From Chthoniobacterales bacterium (GTDB lineage Bacteria; Verrucomicrobiota; Verrucomicrobiia; Chthoniobacterales; UBA10450), in assembly GCA_035274845.1 (NCBI GenBank), contig DATENU010000002.1:62001-126000 (forward strand): a stretch of 64,000 bases of DNA, written 5' to 3'. Position numbers and translations under genes: made by a program. This document shows positions 8,664 to 17,195 of this stretch, one piece after another (the first letter of the stretch is position 1; each line of letters opens with the position of its first letter). A model generated the notes under the pieces. That model did not search any database, had not been told where the DNA came from, and saw only the letters and a list, made by a program, of their open reading frames with translations.

Positions 8664-9686
8664 ATGAACGCTGCGCCTCCCTTGCCACCCAGCCGCCCGC
8701 TCTGGCAGATGCTGCTCGGTTTGCTCGTCGCGAATGCGGCCGGCGGGGTGCTTCTCTTTGCGGTCGTGTGGTTCGTTGGAGCGTACCGGAGCAGTGACGT
8801 TTCCGCGCTCGTAGCGTGGCCGAGCTTCTTTCTGATTCCATTCCTGGTCGGCCTTATCGCCGCGTGGTTTTGGCGCCACCTCAATCGGACCATTGCCTGG
8901 AGTTGTCTCGACGCCCTCTGGGCTTCGTTGGTCGGTCTGGCCGCTGCCGCGATCATCCTGCGCGAAGGGGTCGTTTGCCTCGTGATCGTCTCGCCCGCCC
9001 TCTACGTCTTCATCCTTTGCGGAATCCTGGTGGGACGGGTCTGGTTCCGGCCTGATTACTCGAAGTTATCGCTCACCATTTTCCCGCTCGTCGCGGTGCT
9101 CACGCTCGCGGAAACCGCTTATCACTCGGAACGGCAGGATGTCGTGACCGACCGGATCGTCATTAAGGCGCCGCCGGCTAAAGTTTGGCCGCATGTCCTG
9201 GCCTTCCCCGAGATCCCGGATTCGCCCGACTATTGGATTTTCCGGTTGGGGCTTCCGTATCCGACTACCACCACCAACGGCGGCAACTTCGTGGGGGCCG
9301 ATCGCCAGTGCATCTTCAGCAACGGCATCGTGATCAAGGAACGCGTCGCCGAATTGGTCCCTAACGAAAAACTCACCTTCGACGTGGCTGAGCAACCGAC
9401 CGATCCTGAAGCCTACGGCCATATCACGTTGCATCGCGGGCAATTCGTCCTCCAGGACAACCACGACGGCACCACCACGTTGATCGGCTCGAGTTGGTAT
9501 ACCCTCCACGTTCGCCCCCGCTGGTATTTCGATCTCTGGACGCGCGACATGACTCGCGCCGTTCATCTGCGGGTAATGAACCACATCAAGCGGCTCTCCG
9601 AAAAGCCGGAGTCAACGCGATCGTCCAGCCAACAATTCTCAGGCGAGCGCGCCGGCGGCGGGAGTGCTGGTGGCGAAGCGCACTAA
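8664..9686 (+). CDS. Membrane protein with C-terminal START/SRPBCC-like domain
   Basis: 340 aa. Residues ~13-155 contain about five hydrophobic helices (LLGLLVANAAGGVLLFAVVW, FFLIPFLVGLIAAWFW and others). Residues ~165-315 look like a polyketide-cyclase/START barrel: VTDRIVIKAPPAKVWPHVL at its start is the usual first strand and helix, and TTTLIGSSWYTLHVRPRWYF the later strands. It starts 21 bp after the porin gene and may be co-transcribed. Its last 48 bp overlap the 3' end of the convergent amidohydrolase. Substrate unknown. Confidence 0.6.
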   Translation: MNAAPPLPPSRPLWQMLLGLLVANAAGGVLLFAVVWFVGAYRSSDVSALVAWPSFFLIPFLVGLIAAWFWRHLNRTIAWSCLDALWASLVGLAAAAIILREGVVCLVIVSPALYVFILCGILVGRVWFRPDYSKLSLTIFPLVAVLTLAETAYHSERQDVVTDRIVIKAPPAKVWPHVLAFPEIPDSPDYWIFRLGLPYPTTTTNGGNFVGADRQCIFSNGIVIKERVAELVPNEKLTFDVAEQPTDPEAYGHITLHRGQFVLQDNHDGTTTLIGSSWYTLHVRPRWYFDLWTRDMTRAVHLRVMNHIKRLSEKPESTRSSSQQFSGERAGGGSAGGEAH

Positions 9687-10427
9687 TGGGCCACTTTTCT
9701 CTTGTCCAAAAATCAGCCGGTGCGCGTTCTCGCCGGTAATCAACGTTTCGGCGCGCGGTCCCAGGCCAAGCAATTTAATTTTGTGCAGTTCGAGACCCGG
9801 ATGCAGCCACGGGCCGTCGGAGCCGAACAAGATTTTGTGCGGACCGGCCCGCCGCACCGCTTCGACGAGATAATCAAAACGGCGGACGCCGGACGTATCG
9901 CCGTAGACATTGGGATAACGCGCTATCTGTTCGACAACCCGCTCGTGCGCGCGCCAATCATCGGCGAAACTGCCGAGGTGCGGGATGATGAACTTCACCT
10001 CGGGGTATTGCGGCGCAAACATGTCAATGACATGCGCCTTGCCCCCGACATCGACGAGCATGGGGATGCGAAATGCACGAGCCGCCTCGCAGACTTCGCG
10101 CGTGGGCATCGCTTCGTGCCCATGAACTTTCAACCCAAATAATCCGAATCGATTCACCGCCTCCCGCACCATCTCTCGCACTCGACCGGCATCGGTCTTC
10201 GCATTCACCATTGCAAAGCCAATCAACCGCGGATGCCATCGCGCCACCACGCGAGCCAGTTCGCGATTGGCCGTAGCGTAGTCGGTATGGAACGCAGGGA
10301 ATACAACCGTGCGCGCAATCCCAGCCCGGTGCGCCCGGCGGAGATAGGACTCTAACGGTGCATCGGTGTTCCAAGGCGCGGTCAACAAGTCGCCCCGCCC
10401 GGCATGGCAATGGCAATCAATAATCAT
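9639..10427 (-). CDS. Amidohydrolase-2 family metal-dependent hydrolase
   Basis: 262 aa, TIM-barrel amidohydrolase. MIIDCHCHAGRG gives the N-terminal HxH metal site, IPHLGS the central His and LFGSDGPW the catalytic Asp near the C-terminus, all in the usual order. The family includes decarboxylases and lactonases; the substrate cannot be told. Its start overlaps the end of the M20 dipeptidase gene by 11 bp, so it is the last gene of the ten-gene minus-strand run. Confidence 0.75.
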   Translation of the reverse strand: MIIDCHCHAGRGDLLTAPWNTDAPLESYLRRAHRAGIARTVVFPAFHTDYATANRELARVVARWHPRLIGFAMVNAKTDAGRVREMVREAVNRFGLFGLKVHGHEAMPTREVCEAARAFRIPMLVDVGGKAHVIDMFAPQYPEVKFIIPHLGSFADDWRAHERVVEQIARYPNVYGDTSGVRRFDYLVEAVRRAGPHKILFGSDGPWLHPGLELHKIKLLGLGPRAETLITGENAHRLIFGQEKSGPLVRFATSTPAAGALA

Positions 10428-11874
10428 GCGTTCCTTCCTGTTTGATCCCGTTGCCAGAGTGCGCTGGCGAGATTCGAGGCAGCCGGCCTAACTCTTCGAG
10501 AAAGGCGATGCTGGTAAGAATCCCGCGTTGAAAGTTTTTCAAACTGAATCTCTCGTTCGGCCCGTGCAGGCTGTCGCCCGGCGAAGCGAAGCCCATCAGC
10601 ACCGTCGGGATGCCCAGCAAACGCTGGAACTCGCTCACCACCGGAATACTGCCACCCGAGCGGACCCAAACCGGTATCTTGCCGAAGACGCGCCTATAGG
10701 CGGCCGCGGCCGCCCGCATCGCCAGGTGCTTCCGATCGATCAACGCCGGACGCGATCGAATGTGCCTTCTCAAGGTGGCTCGCACCGTCGGCGGCGTCAC
10801 GCGAACGACGAAGCGCCGGACCAAGAGTTCAATCTCCGCCGGGTCTTGATCGGGGACGAGGCGAAAACTCAACTTCGCCAGGGCCTGACACGGGATGACG
10901 CCTTTCGGCCCAGTTCCCGCGTGCCCGCCGGTAAGGCCGGTGATGGCAAGCGAAGGACGCAGAGTCAGCCGTTCGTAAATGGAATACCCGTGTTCACCCC
11001 ATGCCGCCGTTGACCCGGCCTCGCGCAGAATGGCTTGGTCGGATGGTCCGGTGCGCGAGAGGTATTCTCGCTCCGCTTTGTTCCACTGGCGCACTCGCTC
11101 GTAGAAGCCTGGGATGGCGATCCGTCCATCGCGGTCATGCAGCCGGGCAACGATTTCGCACAGGACCTGAAGCGGATCATGGACCGCGCCGCCAAAGTTG
11201 CCGGAGTGCAGGTCGTGGTGCGGGCCGTGCAATTCCAGTTCGAGCGCGAGCTGGCCGCGGAGTGAATAGGTCAGCGCGGGCTGGTCCGGCCCGAGCATCC
11301 GGGTGTCGGACATCAGGGCGGCGTCGGCCCGCAGCGCGCGCCGATTGCGTTTCAAAAACGGCAGTAGATTCGGACTGCCGATCTCCTCCTCACCCTCGAA
11401 GAGACACTTCACGTTTACCGGCAGGCGGCGCGTGCTCTTGAGCAGGGACTCAATCGCCTTCACATGAGCGAACAACTGCCCCTTGTCATCACTGGCCCCG
11501 CGGCCGTGCAAGAAACCGTCGTGAATTTCCGCGCCGAACGCTGGGAATTTCCAGTCGTTCAGCGGCTCCGCCGGCTGCACGTCATAGTGGCCGTATATCA
11601 ATACCGTTGGTTTTCGCACAGCGCTCAGCCACTCGGCGTACACGATCGGATGCCGCTTGGTAGGCAGCACGCGGACACGTTCAAGGCCGGCCTGACCCAA
11701 TTGCTTCGCCAGCCACTCGGCGCAGCGCTTTACATCCTGGGCGTGACCAGGATTACCGCTGACGCTTGGGATCCGGACGAACTCCTGCAACTCCGGTCGA
11801 AACCGGCTGATATTGCTTCGCACGAACGTCGCGAGAGCCGCCGGGGCTGGGCGCTCGAAAGCTTCGACGTTCAT
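10417..11874 (-). CDS. M20-family dipeptidase/deacylase
   Basis: 485 aa. Motifs of the M20 di-zinc peptidases appear in order: LIYGHYDVQP (first zinc His and Asp), GRGASDDKGQ (bridging Asp), LFEGEEEIGSP (catalytic Glu-Glu), then a dimerisation domain containing HHDLHSGNFGG, and SGGSIPVV with a C-terminal SLHGPNERF His. This is the CNDP/PepV-like branch acting on dipeptides or N-acyl amino acids. It starts 33 bp after the stop of the Zn-PLC-like gene. Whether it belongs functionally to that cluster or merely follows it is open. Confidence 0.85.
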   Translation of the reverse strand: MNVEAFERPAPAALATFVRSNISRFRPELQEFVRIPSVSGNPGHAQDVKRCAEWLAKQLGQAGLERVRVLPTKRHPIVYAEWLSAVRKPTVLIYGHYDVQPAEPLNDWKFPAFGAEIHDGFLHGRGASDDKGQLFAHVKAIESLLKSTRRLPVNVKCLFEGEEEIGSPNLLPFLKRNRRALRADAALMSDTRMLGPDQPALTYSLRGQLALELELHGPHHDLHSGNFGGAVHDPLQVLCEIVARLHDRDGRIAIPGFYERVRQWNKAEREYLSRTGPSDQAILREAGSTAAWGEHGYSIYERLTLRPSLAITGLTGGHAGTGPKGVIPCQALAKLSFRLVPDQDPAEIELLVRRFVVRVTPPTVRATLRRHIRSRPALIDRKHLAMRAAAAAYRRVFGKIPVWVRSGGSIPVVSEFQRLLGIPTVLMGFASPGDSLHGPNERFSLKNFQRGILTSIAFLEELGRLPRISPAHSGNGIKQEGTHDY

Positions 11875-11907
11875 GGTCCGGCTATTCTGGGGGTGCGCGA
11901 AGAACGA

Positions 11908-13425
11908 CTAGCTCGCGAGATGCCGGTTCATGAATGCTTGTAACTCTCGCGCGTGGCCTGGGGCACGCGGCGCGCGCAAATGGCGAAGCGCCATGACGAG
12001 ATAAACGCGGCTCGCGCGGATCGCGGCGGCCGCCTCGCGGCGCAGAGCGCCATGGAGGTAGACGTCGTCCCGCGAATCCGAGGGAGCGTTGTGCTCGTGC
12101 GGCGCTCTCGAGAGTGGAGGCCAGCCGAAACGGATGAAGAAAGCGCGAATGTGGCGGATGCGTCCCGTGCCGCCGATGCGCTCCACGTGGGCGCTGGAAA
12201 ACGAATCCTGTAACAGGTGCAAGGCTTCGCCCAGCCATTCCAGTGCGGTCGAGCGGCTCGACGCACGCAAGGCCCGCGCATGCAGGCCAGCGAACCGGGC
12301 TCGAATCAGGCGCAATGCCGCCGGCACGGTGGTTGAGGGGGTGGGTCGCAGCGAGTGGGCCGGTTGCGCCGCCGCCTTCAATGATCCCAGCGCCGCCCGC
12401 GGAAAATTCCAATAGCTCCGACCGCCGCGATCCGGCCTGATCACGCCAAATTCCACCGCCGATTTCTCGGCGGCACTTAACGGCAGGCCTCGCATTGCGT
12501 GGCGCGTCAGTATTTCGTGCCCTTCCTTGTTTCCGATACCGGGGATCGGCGTGACCTTGGTAAAGAACGGTTCCGCCTCGAGTTGGCGGCTGGCCCGATC
12601 GATCTCCAATTCGAGTTCCCGGTCCCGTCCTGTTTGCCGGCTGCGTCCGGGGACATGGCCACGGGCTTGCTGGCGGCGGTGAAACTGGCGCACTTGCGCA
12701 TCACTCAAGCCTCGCTGGACCGTGGCGCCCTTGGCCGGGAGTCGCGCCATTTGTCCCGCGAGCAAGGCGAGCTGTTGAATGGTCGCAGCGCGGTTGCCCA
12801 CCAGCGCCTGCTGCCAGCCCGCGGGGTTTTGGGCGAAGAGACCATTGAGGGCGACCAGGAACTGGCCGAGGTAGCTCCCCCGCATCTGCCAGATCAACTG
12901 CGCGCGCCGCTGAATCTCTTGTTTGATGTCGGGAGGGAACGCGCGCCAGACGTTCCGAAACTGGCCGGCCATATCGGCCGCGTCCATCCGTTCGGCGGCT
13001 TGCTCCATCTCCGCCTCGAAGTTCGCTTCTCCCTCGCGATATTTTTGAAAGACGCCCACCCGCCGGGCCAGGCCGGGCCGGGCCCGGTTAAAGCGCGCGT
13101 CTTCCAGCCGGAAATTCCTGGGATCATGCTGGTCGTGCTTTCCCAGTTTGTGGCCAACATCCAGGCCGGGCACGCCGCGCAGATTTCGCGCGCTGCCGCC
13201 GGGCCCCCGGCGTCCCTGTTGTTGCGCCCGCTCAACCTGCGCCAGGCGATTCAGTTCCTGGGTGACCCAGCCCAGGACATGGCGGGGTTGGTTCGGATCC
13301 GTCAGCAGTTGCCGCAGATACTGCTGCCGGGCGGTTCGATAGGCGCTTCCATGCTCCGCTTCAAGTCCGAAGGCGGCCGCTTCCAGTTCGTGCTCCAACT
13401 GGAACTCGGTGCGTGGTGGTTGCAT
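11908..13425 (-). CDS. Acidic-leader protein with Zn-phospholipase-C-like motif
   Basis: 505 aa, family not recognised. It opens with TEFQLEHELEAAAFGLEAE (residues 7-25), like the Glu-rich leaders of the two first genes of this cluster. Residues ~30-290 are helical and basic. Residues ~300-475 carry GHEILTRHAM (H303, H309), then ALHLLQDSFSSAHVER (H403, D407, H413) and PHEHNAPSD. The LGxALHxLQDxxSxxH pattern is that of zinc-dependent phospholipase C / S1-P1-type folds, where these His and Asp residues bind zinc. Enzyme activity is inference. It follows the 395-aa protein by 46 bp. Confidence 0.5.
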   Translation of the reverse strand: MQPPRTEFQLEHELEAAAFGLEAEHGSAYRTARQQYLRQLLTDPNQPRHVLGWVTQELNRLAQVERAQQQGRRGPGGSARNLRGVPGLDVGHKLGKHDQHDPRNFRLEDARFNRARPGLARRVGVFQKYREGEANFEAEMEQAAERMDAADMAGQFRNVWRAFPPDIKQEIQRRAQLIWQMRGSYLGQFLVALNGLFAQNPAGWQQALVGNRAATIQQLALLAGQMARLPAKGATVQRGLSDAQVRQFHRRQQARGHVPGRSRQTGRDRELELEIDRASRQLEAEPFFTKVTPIPGIGNKEGHEILTRHAMRGLPLSAAEKSAVEFGVIRPDRGGRSYWNFPRAALGSLKAAAQPAHSLRPTPSTTVPAALRLIRARFAGLHARALRASSRSTALEWLGEALHLLQDSFSSAHVERIGGTGRIRHIRAFFIRFGWPPLSRAPHEHNAPSDSRDDVYLHGALRREAAAAIRASRVYLVMALRHLRAPRAPGHARELQAFMNRHLAS

Positions 13426-13471
13426 TCGGGCGATGCTTTTCGAGAGCGGGATCTCCGTTTGCGGCGCTATC

Positions 13472-14659
13472 TCATGATCGTCCCATTGCCGCCATGCGCG
13501 CTCGCCGCCCGCGGACAGCCGCCCGCCGCGCCGCCCGAGGAGGCGCCATGTCGCCGAAGGATGACCCGTTGCTTCCGTTAGCGCCCCAGGACATCACGCG
13601 ATTGGTCTCCATGCGTTTGGCCAGGCCCATGGATTGCGCGCTGGTGAGCCATTCCTCGGCGAACTCGGCGATCTCGAGGAGCAGTGCCTCGAACTGGCCG
13701 CGCTGCATTTTCATGATGTGGGGTTGCGCGACCCAGCGCAGGATTTCTCGCCCAGCGACACCCATGCGCTGGCGCGGCGAGGTGACCAGCCGCTCGTTGA
13801 AGTAGCGCACCAGGATTTCTTCCACGGTGTCCCAGGCATTATCCGTCCCGAAGAGATTCTTCACGTCTTCGGCGCCAAGGATTTTGAAGGCTTCCTCCAG
13901 GAGCTGCATGACCTCCACGCGCATCACGTTGAGATGGCCAAAGGAGGTGAACTTGAGGTTGTTTCTCAAATCCAGCCCCGACCGGCGCACAATCGCGATG
14001 CTTCCGAAGCTCGGATCGTAAGCACGTTCGCGCACGACGTCGCTGATTCGCTTGTCGCGCCAGAAGAGCGCCACCTGGTTGACGAAGTGGCCGAACTGAT
14101 TGTGGAATTCCACGTTGGGTGTGGTGCCCTGCGGCACGGGCGCGTTGCCGTAGCCGAAGGCGCGACGATACGCCATCAAGCGGTCGGCCAGGGTGTAACG
14201 CAACACATCGCGGCGATCGAACTGGTAGAGCCGGAACGCCCCCGGGCCGCTCGACAAACGCACTGCCCCGGCGTGAAACAGTTCCTTCAGCTTCCGGATC
14301 ACACGGAAGACGCCAATCTTTTCGTGCTGATAGATGTAATACAGGTCACCCACAGCCACGAGGCGTTCGGACGTGATTTGCTCATCGTACGGCTCGACGC
14401 CTTGCGGGATGCGGGTTTTGCCGAATTCATCCGCGGCTTCGGCGCCGATCCCGGCGAGCTGGGCCAGCCCCTTGTCTGGCGGCAGCTTGGCCTGCATGTC
14501 CTGCTTCACCACTGAAGCGAGGATGTCGTCGACCTGTTGTTTCAGCGCATCGGCGAGCGGCGGATTTCCGACCAAGTCGCCCGCGAATCGGTTCGTCATC
14601 CCCTCGCGCAACGCGCTGAGGCGATCCAGAAGTTGTTGATAATCGTTTTCGTTTGCCAT
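13472..14659 (-). CDS. Conserved-looking protein of unknown family, basic tail
   Basis: 395 aa, not recognised. No signal peptide or membrane helix. The middle (~residues 100-330) looks like a folded helical domain with NQFGHFVNQVALFWRDKR, SGLDLRNNLKFTSFGHLNVM and DNAWDTVEEILVRYFNERL. The last ~30 residues are an Arg/Ala-rich tail (PPRAARRAAVRGRRARMAA), a composition shared with the C-termini of the two Glu-rich proteins of the cluster. The start is set by the ATG at 14659, 3 bp after the preceding stop, which implies translational coupling. Confidence 0.6.
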   Translation of the reverse strand: MANENDYQQLLDRLSALREGMTNRFAGDLVGNPPLADALKQQVDDILASVVKQDMQAKLPPDKGLAQLAGIGAEAADEFGKTRIPQGVEPYDEQITSERLVAVGDLYYIYQHEKIGVFRVIRKLKELFHAGAVRLSSGPGAFRLYQFDRRDVLRYTLADRLMAYRRAFGYGNAPVPQGTTPNVEFHNQFGHFVNQVALFWRDKRISDVVRERAYDPSFGSIAIVRRSGLDLRNNLKFTSFGHLNVMRVEVMQLLEEAFKILGAEDVKNLFGTDNAWDTVEEILVRYFNERLVTSPRQRMGVAGREILRWVAQPHIMKMQRGQFEALLLEIAEFAEEWLTSAQSMGLAKRMETNRVMSWGANGSNGSSFGDMAPPRAARRAAVRGRRARMAAMGRS

Positions 14660-14662
14660 AGG

Positions 14663-15541
14663 TCAGTCTCTCCAAGCTTTGTGGTTCCCGAAGACATCTT
14701 TTAAGTGGTTCCACCAATTCTCGTGCTCCTGATGAACGGTGAAAGCTGCACTGTCCGCTTGCGTGCCAGTTGTTGCCCTCAGCTCAAATTCCCGAGTGGA
14801 GACTTCCGACGGGATGCAGACCTTGAGCACCGCCATATGCGCTGAAAGAAGCGTCGTGAGCTCGACTTTCGGCCCGGCGGGAGCGAACGTGAAGCATGTC
14901 TGATCGGTGAAGCACGCCCCTTTCCCAATCACGCGGACACACAGTGTTTGGCCTGCGTGCCCGAAAGGGGGGATCATCTCCTCAATGCCGTAGGCAGGAG
15001 GTGTCGGCGCGGGTTGCGTACCATAGGTGTGGGGTGGCTTGCTATACGTCTCTTTCGGCGAATGGATCGTGACGGAACCGGGGGAGAGCGTGGTCTCTCC
15101 AGTTTCGTTTATCAGCTGTAGTTTGTAACTGCCGGGAGGCAAAAAGGACAGCCCGGCAATTTGCGCGGTGAAGCTTTTCCCGTCGGGCTTACCGTTCACC
15201 TTCGAATGGTTGATCTGATCGTCCAAGGCCGAGGCGGTCAAGGCTCCCACCACGTGACGTTGGATCAGGCGCACCTCGCGAACTCCATCGAGATTCTGAC
15301 CAATTACCTGGAGACCTTTTTGGGCAACATTCTGGCGATCTTCATAAGCGATCTCGTCCGGCTTGATTTCCGTGACTTTGGGAAGCGGAGGAAGGGAGTC
15401 CCCACTCAACACCGGCTCCGAGGTTTTAACCGGTTCCAACCCGGTCAGCGTGATGGCGTAATTGATGTGGTGGACAAGTGCCTTGAGCGCCTCCCCGACA
15501 CGTGGTGATGTGACTGCATATGGAAGTGTGTCTGTGTTCAT
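14663..15541 (-). CDS. Unknown protein with probable Ig-like (IPT/TIG-type) domains
   Basis: 292 aa. Residues ~1-35 are predicted helical (VGEALKALVHHINYAITLTG). Afterwards there are two beta-rich blocks of Ig-like character: about 60-150 (LQVIGQNLDGVREVRL ... FLPPGSYKLQLINETGETTL) and about 185-275 (MIPPFGHAGQTLCVRVIGKG ... FELRATTGTQADSAAFTV). Phrases such as 'xVIGxN' and 'PPGxYxLxLxN' are typical of IPT/TIG folds used as structural or adhesive modules. No signal peptide. It lies 18 bp after the 348-aa gene. Confidence 0.55.
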   Translation of the reverse strand: MNTDTLPYAVTSPRVGEALKALVHHINYAITLTGLEPVKTSEPVLSGDSLPPLPKVTEIKPDEIAYEDRQNVAQKGLQVIGQNLDGVREVRLIQRHVVGALTASALDDQINHSKVNGKPDGKSFTAQIAGLSFLPPGSYKLQLINETGETTLSPGSVTIHSPKETYSKPPHTYGTQPAPTPPAYGIEEMIPPFGHAGQTLCVRVIGKGACFTDQTCFTFAPAGPKVELTTLLSAHMAVLKVCIPSEVSTREFELRATTGTQADSAAFTVHQEHENWWNHLKDVFGNHKAWRD

Positions 15542-15559
15542 AAACGGTTCCTGGGTTGA

Positions 15560-16606
15560 TTACTCGGTGACAACTTGCGACAGCAGCCGGTTGATCTGGT
15601 TCAGCGTTTCCCGAACGGCGCCGACACCATCTTTACCGGAGCTTTCGATGAATTGCGGCGCTTCGACGCCTGCGAAATTTTCGATCCAGCTCAACAGCTC
15701 GGCCACGGTGATGGATTCACCATTATCGAACTCGAGCAGGGTCACCTGACGTTCCTCCGGTCCGAAGAAGACCGAGTCCATCGCGTCGTAGGCTTCGTGG
15801 ACGGATTCGACGATGACAGCCAGGGCCTCCGAGATCCAAACCAGTTCTGTGCCGAGATATTTCGCGCCGGTTGCATTACGGAAGAGCGACTTCCGTTGCT
15901 TGCCCCAGGTTTGGAAAATCGTGTTCGTGTAATCCACGAGGATGATGAAGTCGGTGTAGGTTCGTTCTTCCTCCACGGTGAGCACACGATCGGAATCCAG
16001 GCCGAATCGTTTGCGCAATTCGCCGAGCAAACCGCCCACCTGATCCGCATCCACTATGCCCACGTCTCCCGGCTTCAGGGCGAGCAGCCGCACAAAGTAG
16101 TCATCGACGCGTTGGATCCTGGGACCGCCCAAAGTGCCAAGCTCTCCCACCAGCTCTGTCCAGGCGGAACGCACCAAAGCCTGGGTAGCGGCCGTGTTCT
16201 CGGAATCCGCATCCGGCCGCAAAGGCTTTAATCCATCAAGCAGAGGCAGGGCGTTATCCAGGGCGACTTTGGCACGGGCATAAATGCTCGCCTGGGCTCC
16301 AGTTACTTCCCCCAGGTCCGCTTGCACCGTGAATGGGCGTGCATTCCACGTCCATTCGACATGGCCCTCGACTTCTTTGAGGTTCACCGCCTTGTTCAAG
16401 GCGGCAAGGAAGCCCTTGGGATCGTCGGCGCGATAACGCCAGCCGAGCATATCGCGCAAGGCGCCCTGGGCTGTGCGGGTGAGTGAGCCGCCGGAGGATC
16501 CCGGCGATTTGCCATTGCGGCCGCCACCACCATAACCGTTGACCTCTTTGGTCAGGATCGGGTAAATGACGGCGTCTTCCACGACGTCTCTAGTTCCATT
16601 TGGCAT
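15560..16606 (-). CDS. Unknown cluster protein, 348 aa
   Basis: Family not recognised. The N-terminus has a Gly/Ser-rich linker (GGGGRNGKSPGSSGGS), followed by TAQGALRDMLGWRYRADDP and then a long, mainly helical, acidic chain. Notable stretches are EVTGAQASIYARAKVALDNA, TDFIILVDYTNTIFQTWGKQ and FVELL-type helices near the end. There are no membrane helices, Cys motifs or obvious catalytic residues; a structural or scaffold role is possible. It begins 34 bp after the 183-aa gene. Confidence 0.6.
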   Translation of the reverse strand: MPNGTRDVVEDAVIYPILTKEVNGYGGGGRNGKSPGSSGGSLTRTAQGALRDMLGWRYRADDPKGFLAALNKAVNLKEVEGHVEWTWNARPFTVQADLGEVTGAQASIYARAKVALDNALPLLDGLKPLRPDADSENTAATQALVRSAWTELVGELGTLGGPRIQRVDDYFVRLLALKPGDVGIVDADQVGGLLGELRKRFGLDSDRVLTVEEERTYTDFIILVDYTNTIFQTWGKQRKSLFRNATGAKYLGTELVWISEALAVIVESVHEAYDAMDSVFFGPEERQVTLLEFDNGESITVAELLSWIENFAGVEAPQFIESSGKDGVGAVRETLNQINRLLSQVVTE

Positions 16607-16640
16607 AGTCAGTTCCTTCCGCTCGTATTCGTGTTCGGGT

Positions 16641-17192
16641 TCATGTTTTCAGTTCAAGTTGATCTTCGCGCAGCGTGATGTGTTGTCCGATGTTGGTCGC
16701 CTGGACGGAGACAGAGTTCCGCGTGAGGCGCTCGGCCAGGTCGCTCCAGCATTCCATGATCGCGCTCGCCGCGGCTTTCATCGGCGCGGCGCATCGCTCG
16801 ATGGCCGTCTTCACGACCTTACTCCAGTCGCGCCACTCGCGTCCGCGCTCACGGCCCATTTCCAAAAGCTGTGCGATCGGATCGTGCGCGGAGAGTTCGT
16901 CCGCATACAAGGCGGTGAACCGATTGATTAGCCCGTGAATCTCCCGCAAGGCAATCCGACTCTGGTCCGACGGGCCGTTGAGCTGGCTGCCTAAGATTAT
17001 CTGCGCGGCGCGGGCATCGGCTTCTTCCACGGTACCAGACAAATCCGTCACCAGGTTTTCTAACTGGTCCACGAGCACGACCGCGCCGGCGGCCGGTTTA
17101 TCCTCGGTCACGGTAACGTGCAAAGCGGACACCGCCTCCTGCAACCGGGCCAGTTGACCGCGCAACGATTCAAATGTGGTTTCCAGACTCAT
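16641..17192 (-). CDS. Small helical protein of unknown function
   Basis: 183 aa, almost entirely helical by composition, with heptad-like segments at residues ~2-30 (LETTFESLRGQLARLQEAVS) and ~45-65. It has no signal peptide, membrane segment or known motif. The start at 17192 lies 3 bp after the stop of the metalloprotease-like gene, so the two are probably translationally coupled and may be a partner pair (chaperone, inhibitor or adaptor); that role is inference. Confidence 0.55.
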   Translation of the reverse strand: MSLETTFESLRGQLARLQEAVSALHVTVTEDKPAAGAVVLVDQLENLVTDLSGTVEEADARAAQIILGSQLNGPSDQSRIALREIHGLINRFTALYADELSAHDPIAQLLEMGRERGREWRDWSKVVKTAIERCAAPMKAAASAIMECWSDLAERLTRNSVSVQATNIGQHITLREDQLELKT

Positions 17193-17195
17193 CCA

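Noticed and set aside
8223-8879. 218-codon minus-strand frame after the OprP gene
   Set aside because: Overlaps two well-supported plus-strand genes; no motifs.
12499-13581. 360-codon plus-strand frame across the Zn-PLC-like gene
   Set aside because: Lies opposite a gene whose neighbours, spacing and LEHELE leader fit the minus-strand operon; no family signal in the plus frame.
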